DNA of 64,000 nt from Sphingomonas sp. BAUL-RG-20F-R05-02 (lineage in GTDB: Bacteria > Pseudomonadota > Alphaproteobacteria > Sphingomonadales > Sphingomonadaceae): assembly GCF_022662305.1 (NCBI RefSeq), contig NZ_JAKNQH010000003.1, positions 310,001 to 374,000 on the forward strand, in the 5' to 3' direction. The notes beneath the pieces are model-generated. The model had not been told where the DNA came from. It saw nothing but the letters and a program-made list of their open reading frames with translations, and did no database searches. Below are positions 40,379 through 48,996 of this stretch, piece after piece. The position numbers and the translations under genes were made by a program. Position 1 is the stretch's first letter, and each line of letters begins with the position of its first letter.

Positions 40379-42121
40379 GTGGCGAGCGCGCCGAGCGCGC
40401 CGGCGCGTGACCATGCGGCGATCGCGCGGCAGTATGCCGGCGATGTCGTTTCGGGCAAGATCCCGGCAGGCAAACAGATCCGCTTGCAGTGCGAGCGGTT
40501 CATCACCGAGCTGGTACGCAGCGCCGGCGATGACTTCCCGTTCCGCTTCGACGAGGTGCGCGCCGCGCGGCCGTGCCAGTTCATCGAGCGCTTGCCGCAT
40601 ACCAAGGGGCCGTGGGCGCGCCAAAAGAAGCGCCTGGTGTCCGAACCCTGGCAGATCTGGAACATCTGCGTCGTATTCGGCTGGGTCCACAAAGTCGGGA
40701 CGCAGAAAGATACGCGCCGGTTTCGCCGTTGGATGCTGGTGGTGCCGCGAAAAAACGGCAAGTCGGCGATCGCCTCGGGCATCGCGCTGTACATGCTGTG
40801 CGCCGACAACGAGTTCGGCGCCGAGGTTTACTCGGGCGCGACCAACGAAAAGCAGGCCTGGGAGGTGTTCCGGCCCGCGAAACTGATGGTCCAGAAGCTG
40901 AAGCGGCTGAAGGAACGGTACAACATCGAGGTGCTGGCGAAGCAGCTGCTTCGTCCGGACGATGGCTCGCGCATGGAGACCATCATCGGCGATCCCGGCG
41001 ACGGCCAGTCGCCAAGCTGCTCGATCCACGACGAATATCACGAGCACGCCGACGACGCCCAGGTCGACACGATGATCACCGGCATGGGCGCGCGCGATCA
41101 GCCGCTCCAGCTGCTCATCACCACCGCCGGCGAGAACCTGGCCGGCCCATGCTACGCGATGATCCTGGAGCAGCGCGAGCGGCTCGCCGGCATCGGCCAC
41201 AACGGCGGCCCGCCGATCGACGACGACACATTCTTCGCCGAATATTCGATCGACGAAGAGGACGACTGGAAGTCGGAAGCCGCGCTCCGCAAGGCGAATC
41301 CCTGCATCGGCATATCGGTTGGTCTCGACTATTTGCTGGCGCGGCAGCGCGACGCTATTTCGACGCCGCGAAAGCGCGGCATCTTCAAGACCAAGCACCT
41401 CAACCTATGGGTCGCCGCAAAGTCGGCCTATTTCGACATCGAAGCCTGGCGCCGGTGCGCGACGGACACGATCCCGGTGCGGTTCGCCGACGCGATCGCG
41501 CAATTTCGCGGCCGGCGCGCGATCCTCAGCCTCGATCTTGCCTCCAAGGTCGATATCGCCGCGCTCGAGGTGCTGATCCTGCCGGAAGGCGACCGCCCGA
41601 CCAAAGCCGACCCGTACATTCGGCTCGGCCGCTACTTTCTGCCTACCAAGGCGGTCGAGGACGTCAGCGCGTACCAGGGCTGGGATGCGCAGGGCCTGCT
41701 CGACGTCAGCGAGGGCAACATCACCGACTATGAGGAGATCGAGATCGCGATCGGCCTCATCCGCGAGATCCTCGACGTCGAGCACGTCGCCTATGATCCC
41801 GCCCAGGCGACCATGCTGGTGACCCGGCTGATGAAATCAGGCGCGCCAGTGATCGAGGTGCGGCCGACTGTCGTCAACTTCTCCGATCCCATGAAGGAGC
41901 TCGACGCCTGGACCAAGGCCGAGCTGATCCGTCACGCCGGCTGCCCGGTGATGGAATGGGAAATGAGCAACGTCGTCGCCCAGCTGGACGCCAAGGACAA
42001 CGTCTACCCGCGCAAACCGCGTGTCGAGGCCAAGATCGACAATCCCGTCGCGCTGATCGCGGCGATCGGCGTGGCGCTCTCCGAGCAGCCGGCCGCGAAA
42101 TCCTTCTGGGAGGATGCATGA
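40379..42121 (+). CDS. Large terminase subunit (ATPase and nuclease)
   Basis: 580 residues from GTG 40379. N-terminal ATPase: VPRKNGKSAIAS (RKNGKS at residues 124-129 is the Walker A variant of this family), SIHDEYHEH as Walker B with the catalytic Glu, and LITTAGEN as the coupling motif. C-terminal RNase H-like nuclease: ILSLDLASK (Asp386) and later acidic residues. This is the HK97-type packaging motor. It overlaps the next small gene by 4 bases. Confidence 0.95.
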   Translation: MASAPSAPARDHAAIARQYAGDVVSGKIPAGKQIRLQCERFITELVRSAGDDFPFRFDEVRAARPCQFIERLPHTKGPWARQKKRLVSEPWQIWNICVVFGWVHKVGTQKDTRRFRRWMLVVPRKNGKSAIASGIALYMLCADNEFGAEVYSGATNEKQAWEVFRPAKLMVQKLKRLKERYNIEVLAKQLLRPDDGSRMETIIGDPGDGQSPSCSIHDEYHEHADDAQVDTMITGMGARDQPLQLLITTAGENLAGPCYAMILEQRERLAGIGHNGGPPIDDDTFFAEYSIDEEDDWKSEAALRKANPCIGISVGLDYLLARQRDAISTPRKRGIFKTKHLNLWVAAKSAYFDIEAWRRCATDTIPVRFADAIAQFRGRRAILSLDLASKVDIAALEVLILPEGDRPTKADPYIRLGRYFLPTKAVEDVSAYQGWDAQGLLDVSEGNITDYEEIEIAIGLIREILDVEHVAYDPAQATMLVTRLMKSGAPVIEVRPTVVNFSDPMKELDAWTKAELIRHAGCPVMEWEMSNVVAQLDAKDNVYPRKPRVEAKIDNPVALIAAIGVALSEQPAAKSFWEDA

Positions 42122-42273
42122 GCAAGCTCTACAATCTGGCGCTCGAGGCGGCCGGCGTCGTCGGCGTCGGCATCGTCGTTTACGGCGTCGCCCAGCTGAG
42201 CTTCGCGGCCGCGACGATCCTGACCGGCCTCGTCATCGTCGGCGCCGTCGTGATGCTGGTGCGCCAGCGCTGA
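42118..42273 (+). CDS. Small membrane protein between terminase and portal
   Basis: 51 residues, two closely packed hydrophobic helices (VVGVGIVVYGVAQL and ILTGLVIVGAVVMLV). It overlaps terminase by 4 bases and the portal gene by one. Small genes at this spot are frequent in related phages; the role is unknown. Confidence 0.6.
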   Translation: MSKLYNLALEAAGVVGVGIVVYGVAQLSFAAATILTGLVIVGAVVMLVRQR

Positions 42274-43535
42274 TGCGCGGCTTGTTCGGCGCGCTTGCCG
42301 CCCCTTCGCGCAAAAGCGCCGATGCGCAGACGCTCGACTGGCTGCCGGGCTTCCTGCTCGATGCCGCCAGCAAGACCGGCATCAGCATCAACTGGTCGAC
42401 CGCGCTTCAGGTGACGGCGATGCTGGCGTGCTGCCGGGTGGTTGGCGAGGATATCGCGGTGTCGCGGTGCAGCCTGATGCGGCCGCGCAGTGGCGGCGGC
42501 TTCGACGTTGCCAGCGATCATGATCTCCACCAGCTGCTCTACCTCGAGCCGAGCGAGGGTCTAACCGCATTCTCGCTGTGGGAGACGATCGTCTTCCACG
42601 TCATGCTCTGCGGCAACGCCTACGTGTTCATCAACCGCGTCGGCGACTCCGGCCGGATACACGAGCTGCTCGTGCTCGAGCCGGCCAAGGTTCAGGTGAC
42701 GCGGCTGCCCGATCGCACGCTGCGCTACGACGTCGCCGGCGAAGATGGCGGCTTCCGCACCGTACCCAACAACCTGATCTGGCACATTCGCGGGCCGAGC
42801 TGGAACGGCTGGATGGGCATGGAGACCGTCCGCCTGGTGCGCGAGGCACTCGGCCTGAGCCTGGCGCTCGAGGGCAGCCATGCCGAGCTCCACAGCGGCG
42901 GCACCAAGCAGAGCGGCGTTTACGCGATCGACGGCGAGCTTACGGCCAAGCAGCACGAGCAGATGGTGACATGGCTGAAGCGCTACGCCGCAGCCGGCGA
43001 TCTCTCCGGCGCGCCGATGGTGCTCGATCGCGGCGCCAAGTGGTTCAACCAGCAGATGTCGGGCGTCGACACCGAGCATCTGGCCACCCGCAACTACCAG
43101 GTCCAGGAAGTTTGTCGCGGCGTCCGCGTCATGCCGATCATGGTCGGCCTCGCCGACAAGGTCGCGACCTATTCCAGCTCCGAGCAGATGTTCCTGGCGC
43201 ACCGGCAATACACGCTGATGCCCTGGGCCGGCCGCCTCGAACAATCCGGTGAGGTTTCGCTGCTCACCCCGGCTGACAAGCGCCAGGGCCTACAGCTTCG
43301 CTTCGATCTCGACGTCTCGATGCGCGGCGATTTCAAAAGCCGACAGGAAGGTCGTCAGATCCAGCGCCGCAACGGCGTCATCAACGCCAACGACTGGCGC
43401 GCAGGCGAGAACCTTAACCCGCGCAGCGACCCCGGCGGCGATCAGTACATCGTCGAGGCGAACATGGCGATCCAGGACGGCCGCGACCTGCCTGTGCCGG
43501 CCGCCAAGCCTACGACACCGCCCAAGGAGCAGTAA
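42273..43535 (+). CDS. Portal protein (HK97 family)
   Basis: 420 residues. Typical portal motifs include NWSTALQVTAMLACCRVVGE, LLYLEPSEGLTAF, LCGNAYVFI, LIWHIRGPS and the late RQYTLMPWAGRLEQ. It forms the dodecameric ring through which DNA enters and leaves the head. Start ATG overlaps the previous stop. Confidence 0.94.
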   Translation: MRGLFGALAAPSRKSADAQTLDWLPGFLLDAASKTGISINWSTALQVTAMLACCRVVGEDIAVSRCSLMRPRSGGGFDVASDHDLHQLLYLEPSEGLTAFSLWETIVFHVMLCGNAYVFINRVGDSGRIHELLVLEPAKVQVTRLPDRTLRYDVAGEDGGFRTVPNNLIWHIRGPSWNGWMGMETVRLVREALGLSLALEGSHAELHSGGTKQSGVYAIDGELTAKQHEQMVTWLKRYAAAGDLSGAPMVLDRGAKWFNQQMSGVDTEHLATRNYQVQEVCRGVRVMPIMVGLADKVATYSSSEQMFLAHRQYTLMPWAGRLEQSGEVSLLTPADKRQGLQLRFDLDVSMRGDFKSRQEGRQIQRRNGVINANDWRAGENLNPRSDPGGDQYIVEANMAIQDGRDLPVPAAKPTTPPKEQ

Positions 43536-44183
43536 ATGGACCGCCTTTCCTGCGATCTCGAGTTCAAATTTGACGATGAGACCGGCAAAATCGACGGCTA
43601 TGGCTCGGTTTTCAACCTGATCGATCGCGGCGGCGACATCGTTTTGCCGGGCGCGTTCAAGGCGTCGCTGCGCGCAAAGGGCTCGGCCGGTGTGCCGATG
43701 CTGTGGAATCACGACGCTTCGGCGCCGATCGGCGTCTGGGACGAGTATTCCGAGGACGAAAAGGGCCTGAAACTGAGCGGCCAGCTCGTGCTCGAGGTGC
43801 CCCAGGCGGCAGCGGTGCGCGCGCTGATCAAGGCCAAGGCCATTCGCGGCCTCTCGATCGGCTACCGTACACAGGATTACGCGATCGACCGCGCGACGGG
43901 TGCCCGCAGCCTCAAGAAGGTCGATCTCTGGGAGGTGAGCGTCGTCACCTTCCCGATGCTTCCCGAAGCGCAGATCACCGGCGTCAAAGGCGCGTTCGAT
44001 CCGCGCGAGCTCGAGCGCGTGCTGCGCTCCGAATGCAATCTTTCGAGTGCCGAAGCCGTGAAGGCCGTGGCGATCGTCAAGAAACACCTCCGTGATGGTG
44101 GTGACCCGCTCGAACAGGCCGCCCGCGACGGGACGAAAGACCTGCTCATGTCCCTGCGGAAAGCGTCGACCGCGCTTTCCTGA
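43536..44183 (+). CDS. Prohead protease (HK97 family)
   Basis: 215 residues. It has the HK97 protease layout: IDGYGSVFNLIDRGGD, MLWNHDASAPIGVWDE with the catalytic His, and AIRGLSIGYR with the catalytic Ser. It removes the N-terminal scaffold of the capsid protein, matching the coiled-coil leader seen in the next gene. The last ~55 residues are a helical tail. Confidence 0.93.
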   Translation: MDRLSCDLEFKFDDETGKIDGYGSVFNLIDRGGDIVLPGAFKASLRAKGSAGVPMLWNHDASAPIGVWDEYSEDEKGLKLSGQLVLEVPQAAAVRALIKAKAIRGLSIGYRTQDYAIDRATGARSLKKVDLWEVSVVTFPMLPEAQITGVKGAFDPRELERVLRSECNLSSAEAVKAVAIVKKHLRDGGDPLEQAARDGTKDLLMSLRKASTALS

Positions 44184-44199
44184 TCAGAAAGTCACCATC

Positions 44200-45552
44200 A
44201 TGTTCATCGGAAATATGGGCGCGCTCCTCGCCGGCGCGTCGCCGCTCCCGCTCGGCCGCGCCCCGGAGCGTAAGGAAGATGTTCCCCTCAACACCGAGGT
44301 GAAACAGGCTGTCGAGATGCTCGGCAAGACGTTCGAGGAGTTCAAGACCAAGAATGACGAGCGGCTGAAGCAGGCGGAGAAGAAGGGCGAAGACGCCGTC
44401 ACCAAGGACGAGGTCGAGAAGCTCAACAAGGGTATCGACGATCTCAAGGCCGAGCTGAAGAAGCAGCTCGATGGTCTGGAAGCGAAGGCCAACCGCCTGC
44501 AGCTCGAAGGCACAGGCGATAGCGCGGCCGAGCAGAAGGCAGCCGCCGCATTCGGCGATCTCGTCGGCAAGAGCGGCTATACGGCGGCCGAGCTGAAGGA
44601 CTATCGCGCCGATCTCGGCAACTATCTGCGCCGCAACGAGGTCAAGGCCACCACCATGATGGTCGGCGCCGATCCCGCCGGCGGCTTCTGGGTTTCGCCC
44701 GACAATACCGGCCGCATGGTCAAGAAGCTTTACGAGACCACGCCGATGCGCCAGCTGGCGAACGTCGTGTCGATCGGCACCGATCGCCTCGAAGGCCCGA
44801 TCGACAACGGTGAAGGCGATGCCGCCTGGGTCGGCGAAACGGACGCGCGTCCGCAGACCGATATGAGCCAGCTCGGCATGTGGGCGATCGACGTCAACTA
44901 GCTTTACGCGTACCCGATGGTGACGCAGAAGCTGCTCGAAGACGCCAAGATCGACATCGAGGCGTGGATCTCGGACAAGTCGGTGATGAAGTTCGGCCGC
45001 AAGGAGAACACCGCGTTCGTCAACGGCGACGGCAACAAGAAGCCGAAGGGCTTCCTGGCGTATAGCTCCACGCTGGATGATGATGCCGCGCGCAAATGGG
45101 GCGTGTTGCAGTACATCCTCAGCGGCAAGGCGGATGGCCTGGCCACGGCGGATGCCTTCATCGACATGATCTTCTCGCTGAAGGCGGGTTACCGCCAAGG
45201 TGCGGGCTTCATGAGCGCGCGCAAGTCGCTCGGCACCGTCCGCAAGCTGAAAGACGGCCAGGGCAACTACCTGGTCGACCTCCGCCTGAGCGGCGGCGCG
45301 CTGGTCGAGTCGATCTTCGGCTATGGCGTGACCGATGGCGAAGATATGCCCCAGATCGCGGCGGGCAGCACGCCGTTCGCGTTCGGCAACTTCGCCGAGG
45401 CCTACACGATCGTCGATCGCCTCGGTGTCTCGGTGATCCGCGACAACATCACGCGCCCGGGCTTCGTGAAATACCACATGCGCAAGCGCGTCGGTGGCGG
45501 CGTGGTCAACTTCGAGGCGCTGAAGCTCCTCAAGATCGGCACCGCAGCCTAA
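44200..45552 (+). pseudogene. Major capsid protein (HK97 fold) interrupted by an in-frame amber codon
   Basis: A single 450-codon frame broken only by TAG at 44899-44901 (codon 234). Residues ~25-110 are the charged coiled-coil scaffold; the capsid fold follows (GFWVSPDNTGRMVKKLYETTP, AAWVGETDARPQTD). Right after the stop the frame continues LYAYPMVTQKLLEDAKIDIE; in homologues this segment reads ...ELYAxPxxTQKLLDDA, so the stop replaces the conserved Glu (GAG to TAG, one base). No ribosome site lies between 44901 and the next ATG at 44917, and half a capsid protein would not assemble. TAG is a normal stop elsewhere in this phage. Nonsense mutation, suppression or sequencing error are the options. 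Confidence 0.85.
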
Positions 45553-45562
45553 ATTACGGCCC

Positions 45563-45590
45563 CCGGCGGCTCCACTGGAGCCGCCGGCTC
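45563..45590 (+). terminator. Terminator after the capsid gene
   Basis: An 11-base perfect GC-rich stem (45563-45573 with 45577-45587) around a 3-base loop, then CTCTTT. It lies 11 bases after the capsid stop and would cut capsid mRNA off from the connector genes unless read through. Confidence 0.75.
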
Positions 45591-45661
45591 TTTCGCACGT
45601 CGACCCGGGCGCGCGTGAGAGCCGGCGTTGGCGTCGGACCCACCAGCAAAAAGGACGTCCC

Positions 45662-46117
45662 ATGACCCCCAATCGCGACGCCGCGACCGGGCTTTTCCCG
45701 GTCGAGGCCCTCACTCCCGCCGTTCTCAGCGCGACGCAGTCGTCGGCCGTGCTCGATATGATCGATTTTCAGTCGGCGACGGTGCTGCTACACATCGGCG
45801 TTGGCGGCATCGCCTTCAGCACCGCCAACAAGATCGAAGTGTCGCTGACGGTCGGCGATCTCGCCGATGGCAGCGACGCGGTGCCGGTGACCGACCTCGA
45901 TGTCGTCAAGGATGGCCTCGCGCCCTTGGCGATCACCAGTGGCATCGTCCGCTCGATCGTCGCGCCGAAGGCTGCCGCTGATATCCAGCGGATCGGCTAT
46001 ATCGGCGGCAAGCGCTACCTGAAGGTGACCGTGACGTTCAGCGGCGCGCACGCGACCGGCACGCCGATCGCTGCCTCGATCGCCAAGATGCGCGCGACGC
46101 TGAAGGGCGTCGCCTAA
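45662..46117 (+). CDS. Phage head-region protein, unknown (possible decoration protein)
   Basis: 151 residues, behind AAAAAGGA. Beta-rich with many small residues (TVLLHIGVGGIAFSTANKIE, KRYLKVTVTFSGAHATG). Genes in this slot often encode capsid decoration or head-stabilising proteins, but I recognise no specific motif. Confidence 0.65.
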   Translation: MTPNRDAATGLFPVEALTPAVLSATQSSAVLDMIDFQSATVLLHIGVGGIAFSTANKIEVSLTVGDLADGSDAVPVTDLDVVKDGLAPLAITSGIVRSIVAPKAAADIQRIGYIGGKRYLKVTVTFSGAHATGTPIAASIAKMRATLKGVA

Positions 46118-46120
46118 GTC

Positions 46121-46744
46121 ATGACCGAACCCGTCTCGCTCGACGACATCAAGGTGCATCTTCGCCTCGGTGCGGGCGAGACGGGCGAGGACGACGCGGA
46201 TCCGACCGCGCCGGTTGACGCGAGCGAGGATGACTACCTTCAGGCGCTGATCGTAGCCGCGCGCCGCGCCTGTGAGCTACGAATCGGCTGCGCGATCGTC
46301 ACCGCAGAGGCTTCGCTGACGCTCGATCGCTTCCCGGCCAGCCCACACCGTCATGACGGTGTCGCCAGGGACGCTACCATTTTCCTGCCGGCCGGGACGG
46401 TGACAGCGGTCGAGCAGATTGCCTATCGCGCGACCGACGGCACCGAGCAGCTGCTCGATGTGGCTGAATATGTCGCGGATCTCACGCGCTCACCCGCTCG
46501 CATCGGCCCGATCGGTGCTTGGCCGACAACGGCACGTACGCCAGGCGCCGTGATCGTGCGCTACACGCTTGCGCCGCTAACGGATGACGATCTTCAGATC
46601 GTGTGCCATGCGATCCGCCTGCTCGTCGGCAACTGGTACGCCAATCGCGAAGGTGCGGTGGTCGACACGCGCGGCACGCCGGCGGAGCTGCCGCTGGCGG
46701 TGAAGTGGCTGCTTGAGCCGCTCCGCCTGGTGGCGACGCCATGA
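46121..46744 (+). CDS. Head-tail connector protein (gp6-like)
   Basis: 207 residues. The N-terminus SLDDIKVHLRLGAGE followed by an Asp/Glu-rich loop and YLQALIVAARRACELRIG is the standard start of gp6/gp15-like adaptors that dock on the portal. The C-terminal half has IRLLVGNWYANREGAV, also typical. Overlaps the next gene by 4 bases. Confidence 0.85.
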   Translation: MTEPVSLDDIKVHLRLGAGETGEDDADPTAPVDASEDDYLQALIVAARRACELRIGCAIVTAEASLTLDRFPASPHRHDGVARDATIFLPAGTVTAVEQIAYRATDGTEQLLDVAEYVADLTRSPARIGPIGAWPTTARTPGAVIVRYTLAPLTDDDLQIVCHAIRLLVGNWYANREGAVVDTRGTPAELPLAVKWLLEPLRLVATP

Positions 46745-47088
46745 GCCTGCGCGCCGGCCGCCTACGGCACCGCATCACCATCCAGAAGCAGAACCTGGTC
46801 AGCAACGGCCGGGGCGGCTTCAAGCCGGCGGATGGTCGAGACCCCTGGCGCTCGATCGCCTTAAGCGTACCGGCCAAGGTATTGGCGCTTCGCGGCGACG
46901 AAGCAGTCAAGCACCTGGTCGAGCGTGCGGTCCAGCTCTGGCGTGTGACGATCCGGCCACGCCCCGATGTCACCCCTACGCACCGGCTGGTGTGGAAGGG
47001 CATCACCATGAACGTTAAGTCGGTCACGCTGAGCATCGCCGGCGACGAGCTGGTGATGACCTGCGCGAGCGGAGAGAATGGCCGATGA
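46741..47088 (+). CDS. Head closure / head-tail adaptor protein (SPP1 gp16-like)
   Basis: 115 residues: LRAGRLRHRITIQKQ at the N-terminus and WKGITMNVKSVTLS near the end are hallmark positions of the small beta-barrel head-closure family. Overlaps both neighbours by 4 bases. Confidence 0.85.
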   Translation: MSLRAGRLRHRITIQKQNLVSNGRGGFKPADGRDPWRSIALSVPAKVLALRGDEAVKHLVERAVQLWRVTIRPRPDVTPTHRLVWKGITMNVKSVTLSIAGDELVMTCASGENGR

Positions 47089-47543
47089 GCTCGAAGGTCA
47101 AAGGCCGCAAACAGTTCGCGCGCGTCGTCAAAGCGATGCCCGACGAGGCCCGCGCCGACCTTGTGAGTGCCTTCGGCCGCGTCGGGCGACGTGCCCAGGC
47201 GGCGATGCAGGCGCGCGCCAAGTTCAAGACTGGCGCGCTACGCCAGGGCGTGAAGTACAAGGTGCTGCCCAAGACGCTGCGCCTCCAGGTCGGCCTGCTC
47301 GGGACCAAGCGCGGCCGATCCAAGCTCTTCTATGGTTTCGTCCTCGACAAAGGCCGCAAGGCACAGACCGTGACGATCGCGCGCGGCCCGCGCCGTGGCG
47401 CGTCCATGAAGGTGCGGGCGCTCCAGGGCGATCGCTTCGTCTCCGGCGAGTACCCGGATCTGCGCGACGCCACCATGCGCGAGGTGAAGCCGCTGTTCAG
47501 CCGCATCCTGGCACGCATTGGCACTGGCGGCAGCGATGACTAG
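47085..47543 (+). CDS. HK97 gp10-like tail connector protein
   Basis: 152 residues. KGRKQFARVVKAMPDEARAD, AKFKTGALRQGVKYKVLP and YGFVLDKGRK follow the HK97 gp10 pattern. It joins the head-closure protein to the tail tube. The next gene starts 8 bases inside it. Confidence 0.85.
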   Translation: MSSKVKGRKQFARVVKAMPDEARADLVSAFGRVGRRAQAAMQARAKFKTGALRQGVKYKVLPKTLRLQVGLLGTKRGRSKLFYGFVLDKGRKAQTVTIARGPRRGASMKVRALQGDRFVSGEYPDLRDATMREVKPLFSRILARIGTGGSDD

Positions 47544-47925
47544 CGCGACCGAGGCTTGTGATCTGCTTGCCTATGAGCAGCTGAGCGAGAACATCACCGA
47601 TGCGGCCGTCTACCAGGACGTGCCCGACACCGCGCCGCTACCGATGGTCATCATCGGCGACATGGAAAGCGTGCCCTTCGCCGGCGCCAACGATCCCGAC
47701 CGCCGCATCACGCTGACGCTGGTGGTGCTGACCGAAGGCGACGAGCGCGCGCCGTGCTCGGCTTTGCAGGGGCAGATCGAGACGATCATGGCTGGCCGGT
47801 CCTACACGGTCGACAACTGGAACCTGCACGTCTCGCTCGACAGCAGCGATGCGGCCCTGTCCGAAGATGGCTCCGGCTACGTCGGCACCACAATCCTGAC
47901 GATCCTCGCCTTCAGCGAGGACTGA
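47536..47925 (+). CDS. Tail completion / terminator protein (DUF3168-like)
   Basis: 129 residues from ATG 47536. Pattern VYQDVPDTAPLPMVIIGD, RRITLTLVVLTEGDER and LHVSLDSSDAALSEDGSGY is DUF3168-like, the family that caps the tail tube. Followed by a clear terminator. Confidence 0.83.
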   Translation: MTSATEACDLLAYEQLSENITDAAVYQDVPDTAPLPMVIIGDMESVPFAGANDPDRRITLTLVVLTEGDERAPCSALQGQIETIMAGRSYTVDNWNLHVSLDSSDAALSEDGSGYVGTTILTILAFSED

Positions 47926-47949
47926 ACGTCACCCCTTCAGTCAACCTCC

Positions 47950-47975
47950 GCCCCGCTTCGCCAGCGGGGCTTTTT
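47950..47975 (+). terminator. Intrinsic terminator before the tail tube gene
   Basis: GCCCCGC/GCGGGGC stem (47950-47956 with 47964-47970), 7-base loop and TTTTT right after. It lies 25 bases past the tail-completion stop and 18 before the tail-tube start, inside the late operon. Confidence 0.85.
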
Positions 47976-47992
47976 CGCATGGGAGAAGCACA

Positions 47993-48430
47993 ATGGCGAA
48001 GAAGCTTGGTAACGATTACCTGCTGTGGATCGAAAGCGCCACGCCGGGCACCTACAACCTGGTCAAGGGGCAGCAATCGGTCTCGATCAGCCGCGACGCC
48101 GGCTCGATCGACACCACGACCAAGGACGAGGCCGGCTACGGCACCTCGGCACCGGGTTTAAAGTCGCTCAAGATCTCGCTCGACATCATCCCGAACCTGC
48201 CCGACGCGACCGGCTACACGCTGCTTGAGTCGCAGTGCAATGCAGCGCCGGCGGTCGCCTTCAACATCCAGATCCGCAAGGGCGGCGCGGCCGGCGCGAC
48301 GGCCGATGCCGTGTTCCAGGGCCTGGTCTACGGAAACCTCAGCTCGACCGAGTTTGGCCAGAACGACGCGGTCAAAGCAAAGGCCGAGTTCACGGCCGCT
48401 GCCGCGCCCGTCAAGGACGTGCTGGGCTAA
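47993..48430 (+). CDS. Major tail tube protein
   Basis: 145 residues. KLGNDYLLWIESATPGTYNL, SVSISRDAGSIDTTTKDEAG and GLKSLKISLDIIPNLPD fit the TP901-1/GTA-type major tail protein. It polymerises into the tube around the tape measure. Size is normal. Confidence 0.87.
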   Translation: MAKKLGNDYLLWIESATPGTYNLVKGQQSVSISRDAGSIDTTTKDEAGYGTSAPGLKSLKISLDIIPNLPDATGYTLLESQCNAAPAVAFNIQIRKGGAAGATADAVFQGLVYGNLSSTEFGQNDAVKAKAEFTAAAAPVKDVLG

Positions 48431-48433
48431 GTC

Positions 48434-48871
48434 ATGGATGACGCCAACGCGCTGCGCGGTGAGGTCGTCCTAGTACTGGAGGGGCAGAGCTTCGTGCTCC
48501 GTCCCTCCTACACCGCGATCATCGCGATGGAGCAGAAGACCGGCCTGCCGCTCATCAACATCGCGCAGCTGGCTGAGCAGGCAGCGCTGACCCTCGAGGC
48601 GCAGGCGATCGTCGTCACCGAGCTGGTGCGCGCCTGGGGCCGTGAGGCGGTAGCAGACGAATATGCATCGGCGGGTGAAAAGGCGACGCTGACCGCCGCC
48701 AAGCACGCCAATGTCGACTCGATCGGCGCGCTGCTGTTCGACGTCGGCGGGATGGCGGTGCAGCCGCGCATCGCGATCGTCCTCGGCCGCGCCCTTACTG
48801 GCGGGTGCCTGCCCTCGGGGGAACCGAAGGCGACGGGGATGATGACGACCGGGATCCCCGTCGCCGACTAG
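48434..48871 (+). CDS. Tail assembly chaperone, upstream frame (GTA TAC-like)
   Basis: 145 residues. LEGQSFVLRPSYTAIIAMEQ and a C-terminal LGRALTGG match the GTA-type tail assembly chaperone. The last 67 bases overlap the following frame, shifted by -1. A G GGG GAA run at 48817-48823 is a possible slippery site. It assists tape-measure folding and tube assembly. Confidence 0.82.
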   Translation: MDDANALRGEVVLVLEGQSFVLRPSYTAIIAMEQKTGLPLINIAQLAEQAALTLEAQAIVVTELVRAWGREAVADEYASAGEKATLTAAKHANVDSIGALLFDVGGMAVQPRIAIVLGRALTGGCLPSGEPKATGMMTTGIPVAD

Positions 48872-48993
48872 CCGGCATCGCCACGGTCGCTCTCGGGTGG
48901 TCGCCGGCACATTTTTGGTCATCCACGCCGCACGAATTCTGGGCCGCTTTCGAGGTCTGGAAGGCGATGAACAAGCAACCCGACGAGGAGTAA
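48805..48993 (+). CDS. Tail assembly chaperone, downstream frame (probable -1 frameshift product)
   Basis: The frame encodes an acidic linker and then ATVALGWSPAHFWSSTPHEF, EFWAAFEVWKAM, the pattern of the small second chaperone of GTA-like phages. The only start codons are a GTG at 48805, without a ribosome site and buried in the first gene, and an ATG near the very end. Expression as an extension of the upstream protein by -1 frameshifting, as in lambda G/GT, is the simplest reading. Confidence 0.65.
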   Translation: MPALGGTEGDGDDDDRDPRRRLAGIATVALGWSPAHFWSSTPHEFWAAFEVWKAMNKQPDEE

Positions 48994-48996
48994 GCG

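Noticed and set aside
44899..44901. Recoding of TAG as a sense codon in this phage
   Set aside because: TAG is followed directly by the next gene start at several places (53375, 54394, 48871), and continuing through those stops gives no homologous sequence.
44899..44907. Programmed readthrough of the capsid amber codon
   Set aside because: The bases after TAG (CTTTAC) do not match the CAR-YYA context associated with efficient readthrough, and an early stop in the middle of the capsid fold is not a normal minor-protein design. It stays possible only by host suppression.
44146..45714. 522-codon minus-strand frame opposite the capsid gene
   Set aside because: Mirror of the capsid frame. It shows only that the antisense frame is open and does not explain the amber codon.
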